64,000 bases of DNA, from assembly GCA_963921425.1 (NCBI GenBank), contig OY992836.1:5843825-5907824 (forward strand), read 5' to 3'. This DNA comes from Dryas octopetala. Its lineage: Eukaryota > Streptophyta > Magnoliopsida > Rosales > Rosaceae. Positions within the stretch are counted from its first letter, which is position 1; each line of letters starts with the position of its first letter. This document shows positions 1-11,480 of the stretch, one piece after another. The translations under genes were made by a program, and so were the position numbers. Below the pieces are notes generated by a model. It saw nothing but the letters and a program-made list of their open reading frames with translations, had not been told where the DNA came from and did no database searches.

Positions 1-221
1 GACACCATTTGGCTTCCACAAAATTGAGAAATATTTCTGTTTCTTATTAAGCAAAATAAATAAGAGAAAAAAATTTTTTTTTTTTTTTGCTTAATAAAAA
101 ATGTAATATAAAGACGAAGCCGGTTTGACTGCTTCTCTGGGTGTCCCCCAATCCCATGAGCCTTTTGTTTTGTGCTTCATGTGATTCTCTGTGAGGCTCT
201 CTGTCCAGTTCCAGTCAATTA

Positions 222-2263
222 TCACCAATGCCTTCCCTGATGAGAACCACTACCTCCTCCTCTGTTCTTGGAAATGAAGGAGTTCTTTGGTTTTGGTATC
301 TCATGGATGTCCATCACTTGAATTTTTCTTTGCTTTTTGGCTTCACAATCACAACAAGAACATGCCAATCAATAATTATCAACACAAGTAAACAACAAAG
401 CAGTAAATTGGAAATATAAAGCAGACCTTTTTCAGCTTCTTTGTAATTTGCTTGAAGTCGTTTTCTTGCCGAAGCCAGTCTATCATTGTCAAAATTGCTT
501 TCCTTCTGTTCTCTCTCTCTCTCTCTCTGCAAAAACCCAATTAAATGATGAAAAAAATTCAATGGAAATAATTTACTTCACTTTTCAGTTTCAAAAAACT
601 TCACATTGTGCAGGCATCTGAGATAACTTACACTTGCACTCAACTAAGCTAAAATTGAACTATTTGGCTTAGTTGAGTTCAGTTTCTTAGATTTTGGAAG
701 AATATATAAGCTTCAAAATTTATATTATCTCCCCCCAATTTTCAGCATCCAAACCATAGAGTTAGATACTCTAATTTGGTATCCGTACATTTTGAAAAGC
801 AGAAGCAGACACAGGAGTTGTTGATTGGGTTGGTTTTGGTGGAGCTTCTCTCCTAGGAATAGCCTTTGGCTTGCGTTCTGGCTCTGAATTGTTCTTGTCT
901 GACCCAGAGCTCCCATCTGTGTGAAAAGCATAATAATAAGAACAGTAAATTTTTAAGAAAGACACAAAAAGACCCAGATCAATTAAATTGTCAACTAGTG
1001 AATTTCCAGAAAAGGATGAAGTTGAAGATTGGAATCGGATTCTATACTCACTGTGAGGATTTGGAGAGTATGCAAAATCAGGAACCTGAGAAACGGAAGA
1101 AGCGAATATTAGAAAGCAAGAATAAAAACACAGAATTTTCCACAAACTTTTTCAAAAAACAATGATTTCTTTGACCTGGTGAAGACCATTTTGGGGAATC
1201 TTCTGCTGGGGTGAGTCTCCATCAACTGCTATCAACTATAGGTTAGTATTCATTCACACTGACTTCTAGGAGTAGGAATTAGGATTCTAATTTCTGGACA
1301 TATTCTTATTTTCTGCAAGAAGAGAAATTATATTAAAATTAGAAATTAGTAGGATGATAATTTTACCCATGACTGAAGAAGCTGGCTGTTCTCCATGTAA
1401 CTTCACCCATTCATCCACAATCCCTTTCCACTTCCTGGAAAACAGAGGAGAAACCAAATGAACAAAGAATTGCTTTTTCAATGTCCAAAAGCTCAACAGC
1501 TCCACCACCAACAACAACCCTATAACAAACATGCTTCACAAACCTGACAAGTTGCTTTGCCAATCTCCGAACAACTTCGCTTGGATGCTGCTTCCGCAAA
1601 TGACTCACATGCCTTCCAATATCAGCCTCCTAAAAACCCCAAACAATAAAATCTGAAACAATTATTTTTTGTTAAGAACAAAATAAGGGTGATAAATAAA
1701 TAAATAAAACCCATATATGAGTGATTGATTACCTTGAGTTCCTGGAATGATATTTCCATATCTGCTAGACTTTGAAGCAATTCAACCAAAGAATCCTCAG
1801 ACTGCCATAAATGAAAATATTCAATTCAATAGAATCAATACACAAATCATAAAAGCAAACAAGAATGAATACAAATTGAACCACAAACAAACAAACGAAC
1901 CTGGTGAGGATCCTCGAGCTGTTTCTTGATGTCTAGGATCTTCTTCTGCTCGTCATCGAAAAGGCCTGCGTACGGATCCAACTCCTCCTCGTCGTCGTCG
2001 TCTCTGCCGACGGACTGCGGCGTGGAGGGCGAAACTCCTTTGGCAGCAGCGGCGGCGGCTTCGGTGGCATCGTCGCAGGTGAGGCAGCGAGGAGGAGGAG
2101 GAGCGCAAGTGGTGGCGGCGTAGAGGCGCTCCACGATGCCGTCTCGCCGGTGCTTGAGCTCGGCGCCGTAGTCCTCCGCAGCCACCGCGATCGCCGTGTC
2201 GATGAACGTCCACAAATCCACTCCCGAGCTCTCTACAATCGTCCGCAAGTCGTCGTAGTCCAT
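222..2263 (-). CDS. MED26: Mediator complex subunit 26 (plant MED26b/c type)
   Basis: Nuclear Mediator subunit with a TFIIS N-terminal (LW) domain; in the family it links Mediator to RNA polymerase II elongation factors. Nine exons (descending): 2263-1901, 1801-1733, 1629-1544, 1434-1367, 1225-1176, 1085-1052, 916-789, 526-427, 340-222. They sum to 1017 nt (338 aa) with every junction in frame and GT-AG. The N-terminus [20 protein letters not shown], an acidic linker ([19 protein letters not shown]), the helical LW domain at about residues 122-215 ([45 protein letters not shown]), [13 protein letters not shown] and the C-terminal basic stretch [22 protein letters not shown] match plant MED26 as I remember it. 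The start is the first ATG before the conserved N-terminus. Exon 8 opens inside a CT microsatellite. Family assignment is strong; the b or c paralogue is not resolved. Confidence 0.93.
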
Positions 2264-3540
2264 GACTACTAGTTTCTCAGGTTGGTTTCAATGGTGTACA
2301 GATAGATTCTCGGATTCTGAGATTGATTGCATCACCTGATCATCAATGGAATAGCTGCTCTGACATGGGCAAACACCATCAAGAGAAAACACCAAAATAG
2401 CAATACCCAGATAAAAAAAGGGACAGATCTGACTCAGAGTTACAGAGCTTTCACCAATCCAAGCTCAAACAAGAATACCCAGACAGAAAACTGAATTGGG
2501 TTTTCTGGGGACGTCGGAGAATTTGTTGATTCTTGCTTTTTCTTCGCTGCTGCTGCCACCAAATAAATTAAGCGTCCGTTGAATTCTTAGGACAATTGGG
2601 ACAAAGTGAAGGTATATTCCAAAAACAAAATTGGGTATTCTTTCAACTTTAATGTTTTCTTTCTTCCTATGGCCAAAAAAAAAAAAATGTTTTCTTTCTT
2701 CCTGGCCAAAAAAAATGTTTTCTTTCTGTTTTCACGTAATGGGTTTTGGTTATAGTCCGAGTCTCTGAGCTATGGCATTGGGTTTGGAGTTTGGACCTTG
2801 AAGTTTGGTCATTGGTGCGTGGTCTCAGAAGCAGGTTTTTGTTTGTTGTGGTTTGGGAGATGAACGGACAGAATGAAAGGGGAGAATTGAAAAGTCATTC
2901 AATCAAATCGTAATGGTAAGTAATGGGGTTACTTTATTTTAGCGCGTGTTGCGTCCATAATTGGTGGGAATATTGTGTGCGTTGTGTGCGTGTTTCTTCT
3001 GGATTGGGAATCCTCCTTATCCACCTAGGATTTTGCTTACCAAAGCATTACTAGTCTTTCTCTATGCGTTTTCCTATGTGGGAGGCTTTTTCAGTTTTTC
3101 TATTCATATGCCTTCTTTTATAGTTAAAGTGTTGAATTTAAAGACTTAGTTTGGATGAAGTAATTTTAATTTTCACAAAAATTTACAAATGATGAAATTT
3201 TGTTATTTAAATTTTTATCAATTGTATTTTTTATTATTTATAGATATGTATATAGAATTTAGTAAAGAAATTAAAATTACTAAAACAATTTGAGGAATAA
3301 AAAACAATATCAAAATAAAAGCATAATAAATAACACAAAAATTGGACTCAAAGTATACATTTAGCTTTGAATATACTTTAACTTTCGATTCAAATTTGGG
3401 AAAACAATTATCATATGGTCAAATTGTGGAAAGTTTATTTGAATATAAATTATTTAGCTTCGAATAGGAGAATTATATTTAACTTTCTTTCTTTTTTGGC
3501 CCGATTGTATTTAGGTTTCTTAAATGTCTTAAAAGTATGC
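2264..3540. other. MED26 upstream region and intergenic DNA
   Basis: Holds the MED26 5' UTR and promoter side (minus strand, reading out of about 2264-2600), then AT-rich sequence. Two near-identical stretches built on atgttttctttcttcct lie at 2650-2730. No conserved open frame or RNA gene seen. Confidence 0.5.
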
Positions 3541-3745
3541 AAACAATTTCAAGAGTAAGAAAATAAAAAAGAGACAATCTGACTGATGGCATAAAAGGAA
3601 AAAGGGGCTTTGCTAGAGTTTTGAAGGACTAACGATTTTTGGGTTGCATTAACAATTTCAAGAATAAGAAAATAAAAAAGAGACAATTTGATCGATGGCA
3701 TACAAGGAAAAGGGGGCTCTGCTAGGGTTTTGAAGGAATAACAAT
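3541..3745. repeat. Tandem duplication, two units of about 110 bp
   Basis: The unit starting with caatttcaagagtaagaaaa at about 3543 recurs from about 3653 with a few substitutions. Both units contain gacaat, gatggcata, aaggaaaa and a gcta-g-g-ttttgaagga block. Non-coding; no element type recognised. Confidence 0.75.
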
Positions 3746-4249
3746 TTTTTGGTGGCATAAGTGGTTCAGTGGCCTCATGGAACCACAATTCTTTGGGAAA
3801 TTGGTATGATTACGTCAAATGCATGGTTTGCTTATCTCAATTAATGGAACTTATTTTACTCAATTCTTGTCAGACCTGTGACTACTAGGCTTCATTTAGT
3901 AGCAGCTGATAGTTATAGTTTCACAGCCCAAACTCATCATGAATAGATCTGTTGTACATGTTAGCTGTTATGGGTGTTATCCTCTTTTGTTATTTTCTTT
4001 CTTTAGTTTATTTTTTGGAATTGTTGTAGGGTTGCATTTTGGTAAACACGTGTACATAAAATATGATATCATCAATCATGAGCCGCCCCATTATTATCAT
4101 GTTTATAACCTACTCATGAATGAAAAATCAAGTTTATTTCTTTTTGAAAAGGCCTTTCTTTCCTTTCTTTATTGTCCTAGTCCTAAGAATTTGGTATTAA
4201 AAAATCCACGTCCATAGGAGGAAAGCGACACATCAAGTGGACCCTACAC

Positions 4250-6530
4250 CATCAGCCTCTAACGTTATTCCTAAGCATCTCGTTAGTGGTTTTTAGGAAG
4301 CCCAAAATAGTATTACTCAATTATTGGTCAACATGAAGCTCACTAAACTTCTATGGCTAATATGCAACGATCTTTGGACACATTCTCCCTCTCTCAAACC
4401 CACCTTCAAACTGCATGCCATTAATTCCCAATTGAGGAACCACCAGAAAAATTTCATTGAAGAACTCTATCAGCTCAAAGTCGATCCCAAAATTCATGTC
4501 TATCTCGACCCTTTCACCTATCTCCCTACTTTTGAGTCTTTGCCCTCTTCGTTGCCCACCCAAGCCTTTTCTAAAACTATTTCTTTACCCAACTTCTCCA
4601 GACCCCCACCTACCTATGACCCAAACTTCCCTCCTTTCTCACACGCCTTTGCCTCATATTCTCACTCTCGTCCTTTCTAACAACATTCTACTACCATGGC
4701 CATATCTTGTCGTTTATCTCAATCTGTTAGCCTTTTATGTTAACACATGTCACAGTCCCTTTTTTCTTTCCACCTCAAGCAACGTCTTCTTACCCATGAC
4801 CTTTCTGCCAACTTCTAAGACACCTTAGTCCAACCCCTTACTATATACAGCCTCACTGCCACCATACCTACCCTATTTTGGGTATGACCATCCCCAACCC
4901 CATCCTTATCTATGACCCAAACTTCCCTCCCCTCTCACGCACCTCAGCCTCTCATTCATACTCCCGTCCTCTCTAACAACATTCTACTATTATGACTACC
5001 ATGGCCACCTCTTGTCGTTTACCTCAATATGTTAGCCCTTTATGCTAACTCATGTCGCAGCCCATTTTTCTTTCTACCTCAAGCAATGCCTTCTTACCCA
5101 TGACCTTTTTATTCACTTCTCAGACACCATACTCCAACCCCCTACTATATATAGCCCCACTGCCATCGTACCTATCCTATTTTGGGTATGATCATCCTCA
5201 ACCCCATCCTTATCCTTATAAACCTAACTTGGAGCTCGTTTGATTTATGGCTAGTCGTGGTGAGGATCCCTTAGTCTGGATCGCGTCTGTCGAATGCTAC
5301 CGATTAGATTCTGAAGTCACAAAAGGTTTATGTCACCATCATTCAGTTGGGTAGCAAATGATTCCCTTTGGATGATGTTATTTAAACAACATGACCCTAG
5401 TGATTATTGGGCCTTATTTTTGCACCTACTTTTGCAATATTTTTAGGCTAGTGATAAGGCCTTTGAGGTAGATATGTCCCATTTGTAGTATATAGGCTTA
5501 CTAGATGACTTTCAGGCCCAACTGCTTCAATTTGGTTATGGACTCGCACAAAATCCTAAGAACATCGCGAGAAAGGCATTTCTTTCCATTGCAATGAAAA
5601 ATTTCACCTTGGTCACAGGTGCAAAGCCCCAATGTTAGCTATGATTGAAGCTGACTAGCGCGAGATCTTTCACGATTTATCTTCGTCTTTAGAGCACACT
5701 TATCCTCCAATTTCGTCGAATTATCTTGACGTCATTATTCATGTTCTTAGCGGCCCAACTACATCGTAAACTATATATGCGTTGACGATTTAATTGGCAA
5801 GCTCCATGTTCATGTATTTATCAATTATAGTGCAACATTCAATTTTCTAAATCCTTGTATTACTTAATGTTTGATCGATCTTCCAATTGATTTTTTAAGA
5901 ACTCGTCACTTGACTATGGCGTCGGGTGAGCACGTGGTTACCAAAGGTCAAGTTCACAATGTCACTATGGTTCTTCAAAGTTATTTCATGACTTCCTTTT
6001 TTTATCTTTATCAGGGTTGGTTGTGATATATTCTCCTTGGGGGTGAATGGCTAGAATCATTGGGTTTCATTTCCTGACCTATATTATATTAATAAGACAC
6101 TCATGGAATTCTAGGTTCGGAGTATGGTTCACAAGTTGTGCGGTTCCTCTCTTTATTTTACTTTGTTGGTTGACAATCCCCTTCTTCAAAAATTATTAAT
6201 TATTAGTTGAGGGATTGAGTTTTTTTGCCCAGCTGATACCTATGGAGAATAGGTTGTCTTTTTCACCATCATTTCCAACATAGCTGCAACCCTTCTTAAA
6301 CATTTCAATCACTTATTTTATGCCTCAGATGGCTTTCCACCCAAGCGATCAGTAAACCACATAATCTTTTTACTTCCCAACATTAATTCGATGAATGTTA
6401 GGCCACGTACACTAGTACCCCCCATCTTCAAAAGACCAAAATTGAACAACTTATCCTAGAAATGTTAGCAACTAGGGTTGTTTGGCACAATTCAAGGCCT
6501 CACTCTTCTCCGTGTATAACAAACTAAGAT
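4250..6530 (+). mobile_element. Decayed Ty3/gypsy LTR retrotransposon (gag, protease, start of RT)
   Basis: The plus-strand translation shows gypsy landmarks scattered over several frames. Gag-like coding starts near 4324 and becomes a Pro/Tyr-rich linker (PPPTYDPNFPPFSHAF). A GEDPLVWIA capsid-start motif lies near 5262. A protease-like block near 5810-6060 includes GEWLESLGFHF just after 6040. A PPKRS...LLPN...NVRP motif at about 6340-6410 is typical of the region leading into gypsy reverse transcriptase. There are many stops and frame changes, with no RNase H, integrase or clear LTRs. It is a dead fragment, possibly cut by the L1-like sequence downstream. Confidence 0.75.
4610..5215 (+). 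repeat. About 300-bp tandem duplication within the gypsy gag linker
   Basis: The segment starting at tatgacccaaacttccctcc (about 4613) and ending in ccccatccttatc (about 4910) recurs at about 4912-5215 with small differences. Shared blocks include aacaacattctacta, atggccat/cctcttgtcgttta and attttgggtatga. It duplicates the Pro-rich linker inside the element, so it is probably post-insertion. Confidence 0.8.
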
Positions 6531-6849
6531 AATAGAATAGAGTGCATATCTCTTATCAATTATGCTCTCATTAACTTCTAATGGCAGCTAACTCCACCTT
6601 CACTTTTATTGTTCCTATGCCTCCATTAGACTCTAGCACCCATATGGTTGTTAACAAAGGCAACTTCTCTAATACTTTAGGAGGGGATGTTACCCATGTT
6701 TGTATTATAAAATACTATTTTTCTAATTCCACTAAGTTGGCAATGTTGTGCTTAATTGAGAAAGTTTTGGTCTTCTAGTGTCATTTCTAGTACTCATGCA
6801 TTTTGTGAATATAGTTAGGCTAGCTTGCAAGGGTCATTCTAGATTGACC

Positions 6850-7680
6850 ATTTGAGACATGAATGGTGCAATGTTAAGTTTATTGATTAGAAGGATCTAC
6901 TTACAGTCTTACATAATGAAAAATTATCCTTGGTTTGTGAGGGGTCAAATATTTATGTTGCGTTGCATGACTCTAACTTATACTCAAATTAAAAACCTTT
7001 TGGTGTGGGCCATTTTCTCTTTCCTACCCTTGATTATGTGGGTGGGAGAGCTGCTCAAGGAGCTAGTAAGTATCATTAGGAGATTTGACAATGTGATCTC
7101 ATATTTCATGGAATAAGTTAATTGCCTATTTGCTCGGGCATGTGTTGAAGTGGATCTTTGTAATCTGCTTAAGCGATGCTTGGATTTAACATGAGATGAT
7201 GAAAGTGTTAATTTGTATGTGAATTATGAAACTTTGTTTGAATTTTGCTTTTATTATTGAAATATTTATCATTTACATGGTAGTAATGAAAAAATGATTG
7301 AAAGACATTTTTTAATGGTGGATTGTCTACATGAAGAACCTCAAATGCTTCTGGTTGACATTTCCATGGATAAGGATCTCCAATTAGTTGTTTTTATGAG
7401 GTGATTTTTGTGACATGTTGACCTTGACTACAGTAACCATGAAGAGGCTGATGAACTTGGCTCACTTGGATGGACTTTTATGACTCTTTGCCATGCTTGT
7501 CGTCGGTGTCATATTGGGAATCAATCTTCTTCCTCTGAGCATAGACCTGAGATTACAAGAAATGGTACTTCTTCTAAGGATGCTGCTTGTAGAAGACTGC
7601 GTATTGGTAGCCATCGTTCTCATTCTTCTCCCCCTTAAGTTGTTGTCATTATGTAGTTCCCTAATTTTGATCTTCATACT
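6850..7680 (+). mobile_element. Degenerate L1-type LINE ORF1 (DUF4283/zinc-knuckle) remnant
   Basis: Plus-strand frames contain PWFVRGQIFML (about 6930), a VWAIFSFLPL-like stretch (about 7008), FARACVEVDL near 7130, and a cysteine-poor version of the zinc-knuckle lead-in (VNYETLFEFCFYY near 7220). This order is characteristic of ORF1 of plant L1 LINEs. Stops and frameshifts break it, and no endonuclease or reverse transcriptase follows. The earlier open frame at 6581-6778 may be its degraded upstream part but is not recognisable. Confidence 0.65.
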
Positions 7681-7684
7681 ATGA

Positions 7685-8030
7685 TGGTAAGTTCTTATTC
7701 TTCTGAATAATCTTTAATGAGTTACAAATATGCATCTAACGTAGATAAATTGTCCTTGCAAGTTATACTATATCTTTTGATAAAAACTTACTTTTTTGCA
7801 GCGTTTAAACGCTAACTATTTCTCTATGAAAAATGTTATTGTTTATAAATATCATAATGTTAATGTTATGAACAATGGTCTCCCTATTCACCACGACCAA
7901 CCCTTCTCATCCTCATTTCTTTAAGACCTCTACTTTGAATATGACCATTATTGGACCTGTTTCTGGCGCAATTCTTGTTGAACCTACTGTTGGTGAATCT
8001 TCCTAAATTGTCTATCGTGAAGGCAAGGTA
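7685..8030. other. Unassigned TE-region spacer
   Basis: AT-rich sequence between the L1 remnant and the copia-like PBS region. No protein motif or repeat recognised. Confidence 0.4.
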
Positions 8031-8425
8031 AAGCATGAAAAACTCTACCATAGTTGAAACACCCTAGGCATCCTCATAGGTATTGTCAGGCAATTTTCAC
8101 AAAAAATAAAAGATAGAGCATAAAATTAAGGATTATACTTGGAGCATGCTTTCAACCCAAACCAAGTGTTACTAAGTTCGCTATTCCAAAAAGGTGGCAA
8201 AAGCTCCTCTAGTAAGCCACTCTTTGAGATTTACAAGTATAAAACTTAAAAAAATGGTTTCTCTAAGGATTGTGATCCACACTAGGGTATGGAGGTTTGA
8301 AAAAACTAAGCTACAAATTGAAATCTTTTTAGAGAAGGTGGGTATTGGTTGATTGAAAAACCTAAGCTAGAATACTCTAATAGATTTTCTCTATATTAAG
8401 TTTACATGTGGTATCAGAGCAAGGT
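8031..8425 (+). mobile_element. Copia-like LTR end with primer-binding site
   Basis: tggtatcagagc at 8409-8420 is the tRNA-iMet-complementary PBS used by plant copia elements. It directly follows tttacatg, so an LTR should end at about 8406. The LTR start is not clear, and no gag frame follows before the sequence changes character. This is a remnant or a non-autonomous element. Confidence 0.5.
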
Positions 8426-8964
8426 AGAGAATTTTATGATTTTCCAAAAGGAATTATAGGCTTTGATTTATCGAATTGAATCACATATATATGTGTGTCA
8501 TAAATGGATCATATTCTGACTAACACGACTTTGATCTGAAAATTATATATATGTCGATTTGCATCTGATTTTCTATATGGAAATTGACAAGCAAAAACAC
8601 TCAGCGTCAAACATATATATTGATTAACTTAAAATCTTGATGTACAAGAAAAGTCTCATTAGATGGCTTATATATGTATGTGATCGGTTTTGACCCAATT
8701 AATATTTGCTTGATCATCTATTAATTGTTTGGATTTTCGTGCAAGGCTAACATTGACCAATGCATGTCTGACGACTCCACCGGTGTCGATGATGCTACTG
8801 ACTTAGGGGGTCATTAGGGTTTATATTTGTCCGGATTATATTTGAATATATTAAATTGTTGCTACTTTGTATTGATATTTGGATATAAATTTATTATTAA
8901 TTTTGTGCTATAAATTTTTTAATAATGATTTAAAAAAAATTAATTAAAATTTTTTTAAAAAAAA

Positions 8965-9370
8965 TAAAATAGGTTTGGGCGACGGAATTGTTCGTCACCT
9001 AAACATACTTTGGGAGAGCAATTACCGATTTGTCGCCCAAAGTATGTTTAGGAGACTAACAATTATGTCGCTCAAACCTACTTTGGGCGACGAATACCAC
9101 ATTCGTCTACCAAAGCAATGCTAAGGCGACAGATTGTTCATCACCTAAACACCCTTTGGGCGATGAACCATTAATTCGTCGCCCAAAGTATGTTTAAACG
9201 ACAAATAATTCCGTCGCTTTATCATTGCTTTGGGTGATGAATATTATTCGTCCAAAGTAGGTTTGGGTGATGAACAATCCGTCACCCAAACATGTCCATC
9301 GCCCAAACATGCTTTAGGCGACAAACACCATATTCGTCGCCCAAAGTTACCTTAGGCAACGAACTGCTTT
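8965..9370. repeat. Array of inverted and direct GGCGACGAA / TTCGTCGCCCAAAG motifs (CACTA-like subterminal repeats)
   Basis: About a dozen degenerate copies of a 14-20 bp motif (tttgggcgacgaa and its reverse complement ttcgtcgcccaaag) spaced about 30-40 bp apart in both orientations. Dense short subterminal repeats of this kind are typical of plant CACTA (En/Spm) transposons. CACTACAA at 9402 lies just beyond the array, but no matching second terminus with the same 3-bp flank was found. Confidence 0.6.
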
Positions 9371-10150
9371 ATATACATCTATCAAGTTTTGTTTTGGTGT
9401 CACTACAATATTATCCCCTTATCATCATTATTGTTTTGTGTTAGCTATTGATGCAACATCCATTATCAATGGTAGTGATTTAACAATGACCACCCTGCAA
9501 TCACCATTAAGCTGATGGTTGTTTAGAATGAGGTGGCAAAGTGGCTAAGCAAACAATTTTTTAGGAATGGTGGAGTTTGCAGACCAGAACTGTACTTTTC
9601 TGCTGACAGCTTCTACCGCAACATAGTTGTTGAATTGGTGAAACATTCATATCATTAAACAATGCCTCCATAGACTTTGGTGACTAATTAATTAGGATTC
9701 AAAATGCATTTTCCCACCAAATTAAAATTGCAGCTATTTGAACTGGTAATTTAATAACATTAATCATGTAAAGAAGAAGTGCAGTAACTCCATATATATA
9801 TAAAAAAAACCATCAAAATACAAAAATGTATTTAATTATAATTGTATATACAAATCTACTGTACTAAAAACCCAAAAAGAGTTTTATATAATAAAACTAG
9901 AAACTATACTTTTCCAGCTCCCCCAAGTAGGCATCCTTCAAACTATATCACATCAGCACATGACTTGAAATAAATTTATATCCAAATCCAAAGTCAGTTT
10001 GTCCGTCAATAACTGGCAATATACATTCTGCCACAAAGAGTAACCCACCAAAAAACATTAGTATCAGGATATTATGTAAATAAAACAAACATTTTCTACA
10101 TAACATATCAAATGATATCTAAGAGCCAAAGACAAATAAGAGATGCATAC
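9371..10150. other. AT-rich sequence, no gene seen
   Basis: Contains CACTACAA at 9402-9409 and AT-rich sequence leading to the captured exon fragments. No open frame with recognisable content. Confidence 0.4.
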
Positions 10151-10223
10151 CTCATTAAGTTGCTTCTTAAGATCATCCAGCTGCTCTTCCGATAGCTCTG
10201 ATTCTTTCTCAAACTTATGAGCT
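10151..10223 (-). pseudogene. Exon-like fragment of an unidentified gene
   Basis: A stop-free 73-nt segment bounded by canonical signals (tgcag before, gtatgc after, on the minus strand). It reads AHKFEKESELSEEQLDDLKK then QLNE, a charged helical peptide. It lies downstream of the sulfite-oxidase exons but does not resemble the next sulfite-oxidase exon as I remember it, so it probably comes from a different gene. The source is not recognised. Confidence 0.45.
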
Positions 10224-10602
10224 CTGCATTCCATTCGTTCATAAAGGTGTCATAAAAACTAAATTTAAGTGTCATCATAGGTATTACATGACATCTAAAA
10301 GGTATCATAAATCAGTTGAAAAAATATCATTAAAAAATATAGATGATATGTAAATTACGTCATTGATCCATAAAAAAGTGTCATTAAACCTATCTCATGA
10401 CATAAAAAAAAGTCATTAATAATAAAAGTGTATTAATAATAACTAATCAATATTTTACCAATTTCCTGTAGGAGGAAATATTTTGAAGTTCCTTTGCATA
10501 AAGAATCCATGTCCCACTATAACATCATTATTTTATCCATCTCAAGAGTGATAGAGTAAAACATCATAGATAATTCAATTAGATTTGAACTTATAATACA
10601 AC
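10224..10602. repeat. Recurrent GTGTCAT / ATGACA motifs around the exon fragments
   Basis: The stretches between the exon fragments, mainly 10238-10430, hold many copies of gtgtcat, tcattaa and atgacat in both orientations (for example near 10247, 10270, 10289, 10377, 10399). Such motif enrichment suggests non-host transposon DNA, possibly CACTA subterminal repeats, enclosing the captured exons. Confidence 0.45.
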
Positions 10603-10702
10603 CTGGCATTCATTTGCAATAATATTGATGGAACTCAGCCATTTGACAGAATGAGCACCTATAACATCAGGCACAATTACACGCAGTGGATATCCATGAT
10701 CC
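10459..10702 (-). pseudogene. Sulfite oxidase (molybdenum-cofactor oxidoreductase) exon fragments
   Basis: Exon 10702-10603 (100 nt, acceptor aacag, donor gttgta) reads DHGYPLRVIVPDVIGAHSVK then WLSSINIIANECQ, matching the plant sulfite oxidase segment that joins the Mo-domain to the dimerisation domain. A following piece at about 10509-10459 reads GFFMQRNFKIFPPTGNW, the next conserved block, ending in a gt donor. Its acceptor is cat rather than cag, so it would not splice normally. The rest of the gene is absent. I read this as a fragment captured or stranded inside TE sequence, not a gene. Confidence 0.75.
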
Positions 10703-11239
10703 CTGTTTACAGGCTTTGGCATATATAATAACAAACAACTATTTAACATAAAATACAAATTAGAAGAAATTTGATCTGAAAAATTAAAAGGTTTTATACA
10801 TTAAGCTTGTTGATGCTCAAAAATGGTAGAGCACTCAACATCGAGTCAAATCACATGGACCAGTTGACCTCCCATTGAGAGGATGACACGTCGAAATGGG
10901 GTAGGAACGGATAGCTGGGTCTGACTAGTGAGTAGTGGTAAGAACGTAATGTCTGTAGCACCCTGCGCAAATACACAAAAGTGAGCGGGAAGGGCACCGG
11001 TGTGGTACCAGCCTAACCTCTCCCGACACTCAAGTTAGTGTCAAGAGAATATTTGAGCAGAGTGAGTGAATAATATAATAATGATTGAATTGTTCTTTTA
11101 TGACAAGAAAGTACCCATTTTATAGTACTTTTGGAAGGGTGTTAACCAATCTGATGATGACACGTGTCCCCTGTGACAACTTGTATTGTGGGAGTGCCAC
11201 GTGTCACCCGTTTCAGGGATCCGAATAAGTTGACATGGG

Positions 11240-11480
11240 TCAGAGTCTAGGAGGCTGGAGCTTAGGAGGCCGGAGTCAAGGAGGTCGGAGCCTAGGAGCC
11301 CAGGAGCTCAGGAGCTCAGGAGTCCAGGAAAGGCTTAGTCTTTGGGCCTAAGAGGTCAATGCCTAAGAAGCCGGGGCCTAAGAAGGATTTAGCCTTTGGG
11401 CCTAGGAGGTCGGTGCATAGGAGCCCAGAAGCCTAGAAAAGGTTTAGCCTTTGGGTCTAGGAAGACCTTGCTTAGGCCCA
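11240..11480 (+). repeat. Degenerate short tandem repeat (ggaggtcggagcctaggag type)
   Basis: Runs of 16-20 bp units built from ggag/ctaggag/gcc, such as gaggccggag and gagcccaggagctcaggag, including two longer units ending in ttagcctttgggcctagg. It sits in the putative LTR of the gypsy-type element, where such purine-rich repeats are common. Confidence 0.7.

Noticed and set aside
9402..9409. CACTACAA as the left end of one element closing at 17289
   Set aside because: Flanking trinucleotides differ (tgt vs taa) and the bases after CACTACAA do not match the right terminus.
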